From positions 3,562,001-3,626,000 of the forward strand of contig NZ_JAUCBR010000004.1 of NCBI RefSeq assembly GCF_034676725.1: a DNA stretch of 64,000 nt. The letters are read 5' to 3'. The position numbers and the translations under genes were made by a program. The notes under the pieces were generated by a model. That model did not search any database. It was not told where the DNA came from and was given only the letters and a program-made list of their open reading frames with translations. The DNA is from Denitromonas sp. GTDB taxonomy: Bacteria > Pseudomonadota > Gammaproteobacteria > Burkholderiales > Rhodocyclaceae. Below are positions 43,752-53,248 of this stretch, piece by piece. Position 1 is the stretch's first letter; each line of letters begins with the position of its first letter.

Positions 43752-43780
43752 TTGACACGGGTAATCGAAAATACTATCAT
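43752..43780 (+). promoter_or_regulatory. sigma-70 promoter of yceD-rpmF
   Basis: -35 TTGACA (43752-43757), 17-base spacer, -10 TATCAT (43775-43780). The predicted start near 43787 leaves only about three bases before the yceD ATG, suggesting a leaderless mRNA. Confidence 0.6.
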
Positions 43781-43789
43781 GCGCCGCTT

Positions 43790-44296
43790 ATGTCGCGAGA
43801 TAGCTACGTGATTGATTCGCTGGCCTTCGCGCGCGAGGGCAGGCACAAGACAGGTCAGATGCCGGTGAGCGGCTTCGAGCGCCTGTCCAGACTGGTATGC
43901 GCGCCGTCCGGTGATGTGGTTTTTGCCGTGACCGGGGTGCGGAGCGATCAGGGCGAATCCTTTCTTGATGTCGAAGCGAGCTGCGAATTGGCAGTGCGCT
44001 GCGAGCGGTGTCTGGAGGTGATGTCCTTGCCGGTCGAGGTCTCGGGGCGGTTGCTGCTTGTGCCGCCGGGCATGCCGTTGCCCGATGACGACCTGGAAGA
44101 GGAAGAGTTCGATCCGATCCATGCGGACAGCGCCTTGGCCCTGTTGCCGCTGGTTGAAGAAGAGATTCTGCTCGGCATGCCGTTCGCGCCAAGACACGAA
44201 CAATGTAATGCGCCGTTGCCGTTGGGCGGTGCGGTTAAAAAATCGCCGTTTGCCGTACTTGAAAGTTTGAAGACGGGAAAAGGCTCTGAAAATTGA
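43790..44296 (+). CDS. yceD: YceD family (DUF177) rRNA accumulation protein
   Basis: 168 residues from ATG 43790. YceD/Duf177 proteins are needed for normal 23S rRNA accumulation in E. coli. Conserved features: the CxxC-like pair in LAVRCERCLEVMSLPVEV, the acidic stretch DDDLEEEEFDPIHADSAL, LLPLVEEEILLGMPFAPRH, and the end PFAVLESLKTGK, matching E. coli NPFAVLASLK. No Shine-Dalgarno sequence is seen. rpmF follows 21 bases later, the classic yceD-rpmF order. Confidence 0.93.
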   Translation: MSRDSYVIDSLAFAREGRHKTGQMPVSGFERLSRLVCAPSGDVVFAVTGVRSDQGESFLDVEASCELAVRCERCLEVMSLPVEVSGRLLLVPPGMPLPDDDLEEEEFDPIHADSALALLPLVEEEILLGMPFAPRHEQCNAPLPLGGAVKKSPFAVLESLKTGKGSEN

Positions 44297-44317
44297 TTGC
44301 ATCAAGGAGTTTTTGCA

Positions 44318-44497
44318 ATGGCAGTTCAACAGAACAAAAAATCGCCCTCCAAGCGTGGCATGCGTCGTTCGCACGATGGCCTGACCGCTGCGCCGCTGGC
44401 CGTTGAGTCGACCACGGGTGAGGTGCACCTGCGTCACCACATCAGCCCGAACGGTTTCTACCGCGGCAAGAAAGTCATCAAGACCAAGGGCGAGTAA
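44318..44497 (+). CDS. rpmF: 50S ribosomal protein L32
   Basis: 59 residues from ATG 44318 with AAGGAG upstream. The sequence MAVQQNKKSPSKRGMRRSHD is diagnostic, and it ends in FYRGKKVIKTKGE. Zinc-binding cysteines found in some L32 proteins are absent, so this is the Cys-minus form. It precedes plsX, as in most proteobacteria, with a terminator-like hairpin between. Confidence 0.98.
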   Translation: MAVQQNKKSPSKRGMRRSHDGLTAAPLAVESTTGEVHLRHHISPNGFYRGKKVIKTKGE

Positions 44498-44513
44498 CCC
44501 TTGTCGGAAAATG

Positions 44514-44547
44514 CGGCGCGACGCGTCCTGCGTTCGCGCCGTTTTTT
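44514..44547 (+). terminator. rho-independent terminator after rpmF
   Basis: Arms CGGCGCGA and TCGCGCCG with a 12-base loop are followed by six T. It should separate yceD-rpmF from plsX-fab, or attenuate readthrough. Confidence 0.8.
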
Positions 44548-44583
44548 CGTCCCTATCTTTCCAGTATTCCTGACCCGACGTCG

Positions 44584-45597
44584 ATGAACGTAACCATTGC
44601 TGTCGACTGCATGGGTGGTGATCACGGTCCGTCCGTGACGGTGCCTGCTGTCTGCGATTTCCTCAAACGCAGCGCCGGCACGAAGATCGTGCTGGTCGGC
44701 CGGCCGGAGGCCATCGAGCCATTCCTCGCCGCGATCCCCGCTGCGATCCGCGCCCGCGTGCGTGTTCAGCCCGCCACCGAGGTGGTTGGGATGGACGAGC
44801 CGCCCGCCACTGCAATGCGCAACAAGAAAGACTCGTCGATGCGCGTGGCGATCAATCTGCTCAAGTCCGGCGAAGCGCAGGCAGCCGTGTCGGCTGGCAA
44901 TACCGGCGCCTTGATGGCGATCTCGCGCTTTGTGCTCAAGACGCTGCCCGGCGTCGATCGACCGGCGATTGCCTCGATCCTGCCGTCGATGCGTGGTCGC
45001 ACCTATGTGCTTGACCTGGGTGCCAACGTCGATTGCACGGCCGAGCATCTGTTGCAGTTCGGTATCATGGGCGCCAGCCTGGTGGCTGCGGTCGAGCACA
45101 TCGACCGCCCGACCGTCGGGCTGCTCAATATCGGCGAAGAAGAAATCAAGGGTAACGAGGTCGTCAAGCGTGCCGCCGAGTTGCTGCGGGGCAGTGGCCT
45201 GAATTTCTTCGGTAACGTCGAGGGTAACGATATTTACAAAGGCACCACGAACGTCGTGGTGTGCGATGGTTTTGTCGGCAATGTGGCGCTGAAGGCCTCC
45301 GAGGGATTGGCCCAGATGATGGGCACCTTCCTGCGTGAAGAATTCAGCCGCAATGTGCTGACCAAGGCGATGGCGCTGCTGGCCACGCCGGTGTTGAAGC
45401 GTTTCAAGGGGCGGGTGGATCATCGTCGCTACAATGGCGCGGCCCTGGTGGGCTTGCGCGGCGTGGTGGTCAAGAGTCATGGCTCGGCCGATGCCTATGC
45501 CTTCGAGCAGGCGATTGCGCGTGCGGCAGAGGCCGCCGGGAACCGTTTGCTGGAGCGTATTACCGAGCGGATGGGTGTGCGGGAGAATGCTGAATGA
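44584..45597 (+). CDS. plsX: phosphate acyltransferase PlsX
   Basis: 337 residues. It converts acyl-ACP to acyl-phosphate for phospholipid synthesis. Typical signatures: ITIAVDCMGGDHGP-like VTIAVDCMGGDHGPSVTV, AVSAGNTGALMA, LDLGANVDCTAEHLLQF, GLLNIGEEEIKG and FFGNVEGNDIYKGTTNVVVCDGFVGN. Normal length. It is a peripheral membrane enzyme. The stop overlaps fabH as ATGA. Confidence 0.97.
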   Translation: MNVTIAVDCMGGDHGPSVTVPAVCDFLKRSAGTKIVLVGRPEAIEPFLAAIPAAIRARVRVQPATEVVGMDEPPATAMRNKKDSSMRVAINLLKSGEAQAAVSAGNTGALMAISRFVLKTLPGVDRPAIASILPSMRGRTYVLDLGANVDCTAEHLLQFGIMGASLVAAVEHIDRPTVGLLNIGEEEIKGNEVVKRAAELLRGSGLNFFGNVEGNDIYKGTTNVVVCDGFVGNVALKASEGLAQMMGTFLREEFSRNVLTKAMALLATPVLKRFKGRVDHRRYNGAALVGLRGVVVKSHGSADAYAFEQAIARAAEAAGNRLLERITERMGVRENAE

Positions 45598-46559
45598 TTT
45601 ATGCGCGAATCGCAGGGACCGGAAGCTGTCTGCCGGGTGAGCCGGTCAGCAATGATGATCTGGTCGCACGCGGTATCGATACGTCGGACGAATGGATCGC
45701 CACGCGCACCGGGATTCGCGCCCGGCACTTTGCGGCCGAGGGCCAGAGCTCGAGCGACCTGGCGCAGATCGCCTCCCGTCGCGCCATCGAGGCCGCGGGC
45801 GTGCAGGCTGAAGACATCGATCTGATCATCGTTGCCACCTCGACCCCCGACTACATCTTCCCGAGCACGGCGGCACTCTTGCAGGCTCGCCTCGGGATTC
45901 GCAACGACAGCCCGGCCTTTGACGTGCAGGCGGTGTGCAGCGGTTTTGTCTACGCGCTGACTGTTGCCGAGAAGTTCATCCGCTCCGGCAGTCACCAGCG
46001 GGCGCTGGTGGTGGGCGCCGAAGTTTTCTCGCGCATTCTCGACTGGAATGACCGCGGCACCTGCGTGTTGTTCGGTGACGGCGCCGGCGCCATCGTGCTC
46101 GAGGCGGCGGAGCAGCCGGGCATCCTGGCCACGGCCTTGCATGCCGATGGCGCGCACAACCAGATCCTGTGCGTGCCGGGTACGGTCGCGTCCGGCAAAG
46201 TGCTGGGCGACCCCTTCCTGCGCATGGATGGCCAGGCGGTGTTCAAGTTTGCCGTCAAGGTCCTTGGCGATGTGGCCCAGGAAGTTCTTGAAGCGGCTGG
46301 CGTCGGTGTGGACGGAGTCGATTGGTTGATTCCGCACCAGGCCAACGTCCGCATCATCCAGTCTACGGCCAAGCGCCTGGGGCTGCCGCTCGAACGCGTG
46401 GTCAGCACCGTCGCGGCTCATGGCAATACGTCGGCGGCCTCGATTCCGCTGGCGCTCGACACCGCGATCCGCGACGGCCGCGTGCAACGCGGACAACGCC
46501 TGGTGCTCGAAGGCGTCGGCGGCGGCTTTACCTGGGGCGCTGCGCTGGTTCAGTATTGA
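45594..46559 (+). CDS. fabH: beta-ketoacyl-ACP synthase III
   Basis: 321 residues; the start overlaps the plsX stop. It condenses acetyl-CoA with malonyl-ACP to start fatty acid synthesis. The catalytic triad is Cys in VQAVCSGFVYAL, His in WLIPHQANVRI and Asn in AAHGNTSAASIPLAL. TSDEWIATRTGI near the N-terminus and GAGAIVLEA are typical. fabD follows 23 bases later with AAGGAG. Confidence 0.97.
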   Translation: MIYARIAGTGSCLPGEPVSNDDLVARGIDTSDEWIATRTGIRARHFAAEGQSSSDLAQIASRRAIEAAGVQAEDIDLIIVATSTPDYIFPSTAALLQARLGIRNDSPAFDVQAVCSGFVYALTVAEKFIRSGSHQRALVVGAEVFSRILDWNDRGTCVLFGDGAGAIVLEAAEQPGILATALHADGAHNQILCVPGTVASGKVLGDPFLRMDGQAVFKFAVKVLGDVAQEVLEAAGVGVDGVDWLIPHQANVRIIQSTAKRLGLPLERVVSTVAAHGNTSAASIPLALDTAIRDGRVQRGQRLVLEGVGGGFTWGAALVQY

Positions 46560-46582
46560 TAGGCGCTGTTCAAGGAGCATCA

Positions 46583-47530
46583 ATGAAATTCGCACTCGTT
46601 TTCCCGGGGCAGGGTTCGCAGTCCGTCGGCATGATGGCCGCCTATGGCGACTCGCCCGAGATCCGTCATACCTTCCAGGAAGCGTCCGACGCCCTCGGTG
46701 AAGACCTCTGGGCGATGGTTGCCGACGGTCCGGCCGAGCGGCTGTCGCAGACCGTCAATACCCAGCCGCTGATGCTGACCGCAGGCGTGGCGGTGTACCG
46801 CGCGTGGCGCGCCGCGGGCGGCCCGGTGCCGGATATCGTTGCCGGCCACAGCCTGGGCGAATACAGCGCGCTGGTGGCTGCGGGCGCAATGGCGTTTGCC
46901 GATGCCGTGCCGCTGGTGCGGTTCCGTGCTGCGGCGATGCAGGAAGCCGTGCCGGCAGGACAAGGGGCCATGGCGGCCTTGCTCGGCCTGGATGCCGATG
47001 CCGTGGTGGCCGTGTGCGCCGAGGTCGCCGAGGTCGCCGAGGGCGACGTGGTCGAGGCCGCGAACCTGAATGCGCCGGGGCAGATCGTGATCGCCGGTAG
47101 CAGCGCTGCCGTCGAGCGTGCCATGGCGCTGGCCAAGACGCGGGGCGCCAAGCGGGCCGTGCTGTTGCCGGTCAGTGCGCCATTCCACTGTGCGCTGATG
47201 AAACCGGCAGCGGATCGCCTCGCCGAGCGCCTGGCGTCGGTCGCCATCCAGGCGCCGAGCATTCCCGTGCTGAACAACGTCGATGTGGCGGTCTGCAACG
47301 ACCCGGTCGCCATTCGTGACGCGCTGGTGCGCCAGGCCTATTCGCCGGTGCGCTGGATCGAGTCGGTGGCCGCGATTGCGGCGCAGGGGGCTGCCGCGGT
47401 GTTTGAATGCGGCCCGGGCAAGGTGCTCGCCGGCATGACCAAGCGCATCGCCCGTGATGTGCAGGGCGCGGCCCTGGCCGATGAAGCCTCGCTGCTCGAA
47501 TCGATTGCTCTGGTAAAGGAAAACGCATGA
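46583..47530 (+). CDS. fabD: malonyl-CoA:ACP transacylase
   Basis: 315 residues from ATG 46583 (CAAGGAGCATCA upstream); the longer open frame from 46322 lies within fabH and is not used. It loads malonyl groups onto ACP. Motifs: FVFPGQGSQ-type LVFPGQGSQSVGMM, catalytic Ser in VAGHSLGEYSALVAAG, the Arg in VRFRAAAMQEAVP, and the catalytic His in VSAPFHCALMKPAAD. The stop overlaps fabG as ATGA. Confidence 0.97.
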   Translation: MKFALVFPGQGSQSVGMMAAYGDSPEIRHTFQEASDALGEDLWAMVADGPAERLSQTVNTQPLMLTAGVAVYRAWRAAGGPVPDIVAGHSLGEYSALVAAGAMAFADAVPLVRFRAAAMQEAVPAGQGAMAALLGLDADAVVAVCAEVAEVAEGDVVEAANLNAPGQIVIAGSSAAVERAMALAKTRGAKRAVLLPVSAPFHCALMKPAADRLAERLASVAIQAPSIPVLNNVDVAVCNDPVAIRDALVRQAYSPVRWIESVAAIAAQGAAAVFECGPGKVLAGMTKRIARDVQGAALADEASLLESIALVKENA

Positions 47531-48276
47531 CGAAGGTACTTGAAGGGCAAGTTGCGTTGGTCACCGGCGCGTCCCGCGGCATCGGCCGCGCGATTGCCAT
47601 GGAACTGGCCGGCATGGGTGCCACGGTGGTCGGTACGGCCACTTCCGAGGCCGGTGCGGCCGATATCGCCAAGTCCTTGACCGAGGGTGGCCACAAGGGC
47701 ACCGGCCTGGTGTTGAACGTGACCGACGCGGCCGCCTGCGAAGCGACGATTGCCTCGATCGAAAAGCAGTTCGGCGCCATCGCCGTTCTGGTCAACAACG
47801 CCGGCATTACCCGCGACAACCTCGCCATGCGCATGAAGGACGAGGAGTGGGACGCGGTGGTCGACACCAACCTGAAAGCCGTTTTCCGCATGTCGCGGCT
47901 GGTGATGCGCGGCATGATGAAAGCGCGCCATGGCCGCATCATCAACGTCACCTCGGTGGTGGCCAGTTCCGGCAACCCCGGCCAGGCCAACTACGCAGCG
48001 GCCAAGGCGGGTGTGGCCGGCATGGCGCGCGCGCTGGCGCGCGAGCTGGGCAGCCGGAACATCACGGTCAATTGCGTGGCGCCGGGATTTATTGATACCG
48101 ACATGACCCGTGCGCTGCCGGATGCGGCACGCGAGGCCCTGACCGGTCAGATTGCCGCCGGCCGCCTTGGCCGGCCTGAAGAAGTTGCAGCAGCGGTGGG
48201 CTTTTTGGCATCGCCTGCTGCGTCCTATGTCACTGGTACGACCTTGCATGTCAATGGTGGCATGTACATGGCGTAA
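47527..48276 (+). CDS. fabG: 3-oxoacyl-ACP reductase
   Basis: 249 residues. NADPH-dependent short-chain dehydrogenase that reduces 3-oxoacyl-ACP. Cofactor loop TGASRGIGRAIAMELA, NNAGITRDNLAMRMK, catalytic Ser in VTSVVASSGNPGQ, the Tyr-Lys pair in ANYAAAKAGVAGMAR, and the C-terminal GTTLHVNGGMYM are all present. acpP follows after 84 bases holding a possible -10 TAGAAT (48308-48313). Confidence 0.97.
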   Translation: MTKVLEGQVALVTGASRGIGRAIAMELAGMGATVVGTATSEAGAADIAKSLTEGGHKGTGLVLNVTDAAACEATIASIEKQFGAIAVLVNNAGITRDNLAMRMKDEEWDAVVDTNLKAVFRMSRLVMRGMMKARHGRIINVTSVVASSGNPGQANYAAAKAGVAGMARALARELGSRNITVNCVAPGFIDTDMTRALPDAAREALTGQIAAGRLGRPEEVAAAVGFLASPAASYVTGTTLHVNGGMYMA

Positions 48277-48360
48277 ACATGACGCTATCGGTGCGCTGCC
48301 TTTTTGGTAGAATACGCCCGCCTTAACTACATACCCGCATATCCGGGAAGGAGCTATTTC

Positions 48361-48600
48361 ATGGAGAACATCGAACAACGCGTCAAGAAAATCGTCGCGG
48401 AGCAACTCGGTGTTAACGAGTCCGAAATCAAGAACGAGTCCTCGTTCGTGGACGATCTGGGCGCAGATTCGCTGGACACCGTGGAACTGGTGATGGCACT
48501 CGAGGAAGAGTTCGAGTGCGAGATTCCGGACGAAGAGGCTGAGAAGATCACCACCGTGCAGCAAGCGATCGATTACGTGACTGCGCATCTGAACAAGTAA
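48361..48600 (+). CDS. acpP: acyl carrier protein
   Basis: 79 residues from ATG 48361 (GGAAGGAG upstream). Small, strongly acidic carrier of growing acyl chains. The 4'-phosphopantetheine attachment Ser is in DDLGADSLDTVELVMALEE. The modifying enzyme AcpS is encoded later in this window. Confidence 0.99.
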   Translation: MENIEQRVKKIVAEQLGVNESEIKNESSFVDDLGADSLDTVELVMALEEEFECEIPDEEAEKITTVQQAIDYVTAHLNK

Positions 48601-48622
48601 TCAACTACTACCGGAGCGAACA

Positions 48623-49861
<1,239 letters not shown>

Positions 49862-49863
49862 GC

Positions 49864-50313
49864 ATGGCGGAGGCGGTTTTCCGCCTGCCGCTGACGCTGG
49901 AATTGAAGCCGTCCCGACGGTTGCACCATCTTGCGATGGCGGCAGCGGTCGGGACGGCTTTGGTTTTTGCGCTGACCCCGGGGATTGGCATTGTGCTGCG
50001 TGCCGCGGGTGGCCTCGCGGCGCTGCTGCTGTTCTGGCGTGCTGGCCGCAGGCGCTCGGGCGGTACGCTGACGCTGCTGCCCGATGCTCAGTGGATTGCC
50101 CCCGGACAGGACGAGGCCTGTGCATTGGCCGCGTCGAGTGTCGATCTGTTTGGCGTGCTGTGGCTGCACGGCCGGTGTCCGGATGGCCGCCGGCTGGCGC
50201 TGATGGTGATGCCGGACGCGTTGGTGCATCCGGAGGGCTGGCGTTGGCTGTGCGTGTGGTTCCGCAATGCCCCTGGCGAGGCGGCTTTGGCGACCGATAC
50301 GACCCGGCGCTGA
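49864..50313 (+). CDS. YgfX-like small membrane protein
   Basis: 149 residues, 2 bases after fabF. Two adjacent membrane helices (about 22-40 and 42-60) sit after a basic segment (KPSRRLHHLA), followed by a soluble beta domain (WLHGRCPDGRRLALMVMPDAL; WRWLCVWFR). This layout matches the YgfX family, whose E. coli member is encoded with SdhE (YgfY) and was proposed as a toxin or division/cell-shape factor. Similarity is from layout and a few motifs only. It converges with nadB with a 3-base gap. Confidence 0.6.
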   Translation: MAEAVFRLPLTLELKPSRRLHHLAMAAAVGTALVFALTPGIGIVLRAAGGLAALLLFWRAGRRRSGGTLTLLPDAQWIAPGQDEACALAASSVDLFGVLWLHGRCPDGRRLALMVMPDALVHPEGWRWLCVWFRNAPGEAALATDTTRR

Positions 50314-50316
50314 CGT

Positions 50317-51906
50317 TCAGCGGGCGGTTGGCCGGCGCGGGCGCAGGACGGTGTCCCTGGGCTTTGGCAGGGTGTCCGGGTAGTCGCGGCTGAAATGCAG
50401 GCCGCGGCTTTCCTTGCGCCGCAGGGCGCTGCGCACGATCAGGTCGGCGGTGGTGACCAGGTTGCGCAGCTCGATCAGGTCGTTGGTGACCCGGAAGTTG
50501 GTGTAGAACTCGTTGATTTCCCGCGTCAGCAGGCGAATCCGGTGCTGCGCGCGCAGCAGGCGCTTGTTGGTGCGGACGATGCCGACGTAGTCCCACATGA
50601 ACCTGCGCAGCTCTTCCCAGTTGTGGGAGATGACGATTTCTTCGTCGGCATCGGTGACACGACTCTCATCCCAGGACGGCAGCGGCAGGGCGGGTTGCGG
50701 CGCTTGGGCCAGAATGGCATTGGCGATGCTTTCGCTGAATACCACGCATTCGAGCAATGAGTTGCTCGCCAGGCGGTTCGCGCCATGCAGGCCGGTACAC
50801 GTCGCTTCGCCGACGGCATAGAGCGCCGGCAGATCGGTGCGGCCGTCGAGATCGGTGACGATGCCACCGCAGGTGTAGTGAGCGGCCGGCACGACCGGAA
50901 TGGGCTGGGTGGTGATGTCGATGCCCAGTTCCAGGCAGCGGGCGTGGATGGTCGGGAAGTGGGTCTTGAGGAAATCGGCGGGTTTGTGGCTGATGTCCAG
51001 GAAAACGCAGTCCAGGCCGCGTTTTTTCATCTCGAAATCGATGGCGCGGGCGACGATGTCGCGCGGCGCCAGTTCCGCGCGCGGGTCGTGCTCCGGCATG
51101 AAGCGCTCGCCGTTGGGCAGGCGCAACAGGCCGCCCTCTCCGCGAACTGCTTCAGACACCAGAAAGGACTTGGCTTGCGGATGGTAGAGGCAGGTGGGGT
51201 GGAACTGGATGAACTCCATGTTCGCCACCCGGCAGCCCGCTCGCCAGGCCATGGCGATGCCGTCGCCAGTGGCGGTGTCGGGGTTCGTCGTATAGACATA
51301 GACCTTGCCTGCGCCGCCGGTGGCCAGCACGGTGGCCGAGGCGCTCAGGGTTTTGACGTGATCGTTGTCGATGTCGAGCACATAGGCGCCGAGGCATCCG
51401 CGCTCGGCCTGGCCGAGCTTGCTGCCCGGGATCAGGTCGATGGCGATGTGCTTTTCCAGCACCGTGATGTTCGGGTGGGCAATGACTTGCTGGGTGAGCG
51501 TGGCCTGCACGGCGGCGCCGGTGGCGTCGGCGGCGTGGATGATGCGCCGGTGGCTGTGGCCGCCCTCGCGGGTGAGGTGGTAGCCGGTCGGGGCGCTGTC
51601 ATCGCGGGTAAACGGGACGCCGCGGTCGATCAGCCACTCGATGGCGCGACGACTGTTCTCGACCACATGCTGTGTGGCGGCGAGGCTGTTGAGGCCGGCG
51701 CCGGCATCGAAGGTGTCGTCGATATGCGATTCGACACTGTCGGTCGGGTCGAGCACGGCAGCGATGCCGCCCTGTGCCCAGGCGCTGGCGCTGTCGGTAA
51801 GGCTGCGTTTGGTGACGATCGCGACACGGCGGTGGTCGGCAAGGCGCAGGGCGAGCGATTGGCCAGCGAGGCCACTTCCAATGATGACGACGTCGAAGGC
51901 TTCCAC
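50317..51906 (-). CDS. nadB: L-aspartate oxidase
   Basis: 529 residues from GTG 51906; an in-frame TTG at 51939 would add 11 residues not typical of the family. FAD enzyme that oxidises aspartate to iminoaspartate for NAD synthesis. Features: VVIIGSGLAGQSLAL FAD fold, SASAWAQGGIAAV, HTREGGHSHRRIIHA-like LTREGGHSHRRIIHAAD, MEFIQFHPTCL, RGEGGLLRLPNGERF, and HGANRLASNSLLECVVF. It belongs to the fumarate reductase/SdhA superfamily; the Glu in the substrate region and the genomic distance from NadA/NadC fit NadB. It is divergent from rpoE. Confidence 0.94.
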   Translation of the reverse strand: MEAFDVVIIGSGLAGQSLALRLADHRRVAIVTKRSLTDSASAWAQGGIAAVLDPTDSVESHIDDTFDAGAGLNSLAATQHVVENSRRAIEWLIDRGVPFTRDDSAPTGYHLTREGGHSHRRIIHAADATGAAVQATLTQQVIAHPNITVLEKHIAIDLIPGSKLGQAERGCLGAYVLDIDNDHVKTLSASATVLATGGAGKVYVYTTNPDTATGDGIAMAWRAGCRVANMEFIQFHPTCLYHPQAKSFLVSEAVRGEGGLLRLPNGERFMPEHDPRAELAPRDIVARAIDFEMKKRGLDCVFLDISHKPADFLKTHFPTIHARCLELGIDITTQPIPVVPAAHYTCGGIVTDLDGRTDLPALYAVGEATCTGLHGANRLASNSLLECVVFSESIANAILAQAPQPALPLPSWDESRVTDADEEIVISHNWEELRRFMWDYVGIVRTNKRLLRAQHRIRLLTREINEFYTNFRVTNDLIELRNLVTTADLIVRSALRRKESRGLHFSRDYPDTLPKPRDTVLRPRRPTAR

Positions 51907-51991
51907 CGACTGATTCCAGCGAAAAAAGGTCGGCGCCAACTATATCACCCGGAATGCCTGTGCTGGTGCCGCAAAAACCCTGGCGTCGTCT

Positions 51992-52018
51992 GAACTATTC
52001 GCGTGAGGGGTGGTCGAT
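51992..52018 (+). promoter_or_regulatory. possible sigma-E autoregulatory promoter of rpoE
   Basis: GAACTA (51992-51997), 16 bases, TCGAT (52014-52018) resembles GAACTT-N16-TCTGA of sigma-E promoters. The -10 match is imperfect. Confidence 0.35.
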
Positions 52019-52037
52019 TGCACAGGTTGATACGTTT

Positions 52038-52066
52038 TTGGCGACGGGCACCGGGTTGGTTATACT
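52038..52066 (+). promoter_or_regulatory. sigma-70 promoter of the rpoE operon
   Basis: -35 TTGGCG (52038-52043), 17-base spacer, -10 TATACT (52061-52066). Start near 52073 gives a leader of about 43 bases. Confidence 0.6.
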
Positions 52067-52115
52067 TTCGCGGTTTATTCGCCACCGCGAAGGTTTCCCG
52101 ATTGTCCCGAGCCAA

Positions 52116-52715
52116 ATGACCGACCGAGAATTGGATCAACAACTTGTCGAGCGCGTTCAGCGCGGAGACAAACAGGCCTTTGGCCTGTTGGTTTCCAAGT
52201 ATCAGCGCAAGTTGTTGCGCTTGCTGTCGCGACTGATCCGTGATCCGGCGGAGGTGGAGGATGTTGCCCAGGAAACGTTCATCAAGGCGTATCGCGCCTT
52301 GCCGGCGTTTCGGGGCGAAAGTGCTTTTTACACCTGGCTGTATCGCATTGGTGTGAACACGGCGAAGAACTATCTGGTTGCTCAGGGCCGAAGAGCGCCG
52401 ACGACCACGGGTTTCAACTCGGAAGAGGCTGAGACTTTCGACGACGGAGAGCAGTTGCGCGACATCAACACGCCAGAGCGTTTGATGATGTCTCGCCAGA
52501 TCGGACAGACAGTCGAGATTGCGATGGAGGCATTGCCCGAGGAATTGCGGACGGCAATCGTTTTGCGTGAGATCGAAGGAATGAGCTACGAGGAAATCGC
52601 CGGCATCATGGAGTGCCCGATCGGGACAGTGCGTTCCCGGATCTTTCGGGCCCGCGAGGCGATTGCAGAGAAACTCCGGCCGTTGTTGGATACGGCCCCT
52701 GATCAACGGTGGTAG
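52116..52715 (+). CDS. rpoE: RNA polymerase sigma-E factor (RpoE/AlgU)
   Basis: 199 residues from ATG 52116; an upstream open frame from 51954 is rejected because the family starts with MTDRELDQQLVERVQRGD-type sequence. Region 2 (FGLLVSKYQRKLLRLLSRLI, VEDVAQETFIKAYRALPAF) binds core enzyme and the -10 element; region 4 (LPEELRTAIVLREIEGMSYE, CPIGTVRSRIFRAREAI) binds the -35. It drives the envelope-stress regulon. Followed by rseA, rseB, rseC and mucD, so the control circuit is complete. Confidence 0.97.
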   Translation: MTDRELDQQLVERVQRGDKQAFGLLVSKYQRKLLRLLSRLIRDPAEVEDVAQETFIKAYRALPAFRGESAFYTWLYRIGVNTAKNYLVAQGRRAPTTTGFNSEEAETFDDGEQLRDINTPERLMMSRQIGQTVEIAMEALPEELRTAIVLREIEGMSYEEIAGIMECPIGTVRSRIFRAREAIAEKLRPLLDTAPDQRW

Positions 52716-52717
52716 GT

Positions 52718-53248
52718 ATGAAGGAACGTATTTCGGCACTGCTCGATGGTGATCTCGACGCACAGGCGGTGGAGCCGGCGCTGGCCTCGGTCAGGGCGTC
52801 CGCCGATGTCCGAAGACAATGGGATACGTATTGCCTGATCGGCGATGCGCTTCGTGGCGAACTCGAACTGGACAAGGACCTGACCGCCGGCGTGATGGCG
52901 CGCCTCGATCTCGAACCGACCGTGCTGGCGCCGGTAGCCCTTGCCCGCCCCGAGCCAGCGGGGCGGATGCTCTTGAAACGTGTGTTGCCGCTGGCCGCAT
53001 CGGTGGCCGGTGTGGCGGCGGTCGGCTGGCTGGCTCTGCCCAAGGCGCCGGACGCGGCTTCGATCCAGATGGCCCGGATCAGCCCGGCGCAGGTGGCGAC
53101 GGTCTCTGCCGAGCCGAACCGGCGCGATCAGGAGCCGTTGCGGGCCTATCTGTTCGCCCATCAGTCGCTGGCAAACCAGGGCGCGATTCCGGCCGTGGCG
53201 CCGTTTGTGCGCACGGTGGCCGAAGTCTCGCCGCGGGGGCAACGATGA
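52718..53248 (+). CDS. rseA: anti-sigma-E factor RseA/MucA
   Basis: 176 residues from ATG 52718, 2 bases after the rpoE stop. The N-terminal cytoplasmic sigma-binding domain (ERISALLDGDLD, WDTYCLIGDALRGE) is followed by one membrane helix (about 90-107, VLPLAASVAGVAAVGWLAL) and a periplasmic tail. The protein holds sigma-E at the membrane until DegS/RseP-type proteolysis. Neither protease is encoded here. Confidence 0.9.
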   Translation: MKERISALLDGDLDAQAVEPALASVRASADVRRQWDTYCLIGDALRGELELDKDLTAGVMARLDLEPTVLAPVALARPEPAGRMLLKRVLPLAASVAGVAAVGWLALPKAPDAASIQMARISPAQVATVSAEPNRRDQEPLRAYLFAHQSLANQGAIPAVAPFVRTVAEVSPRGQR

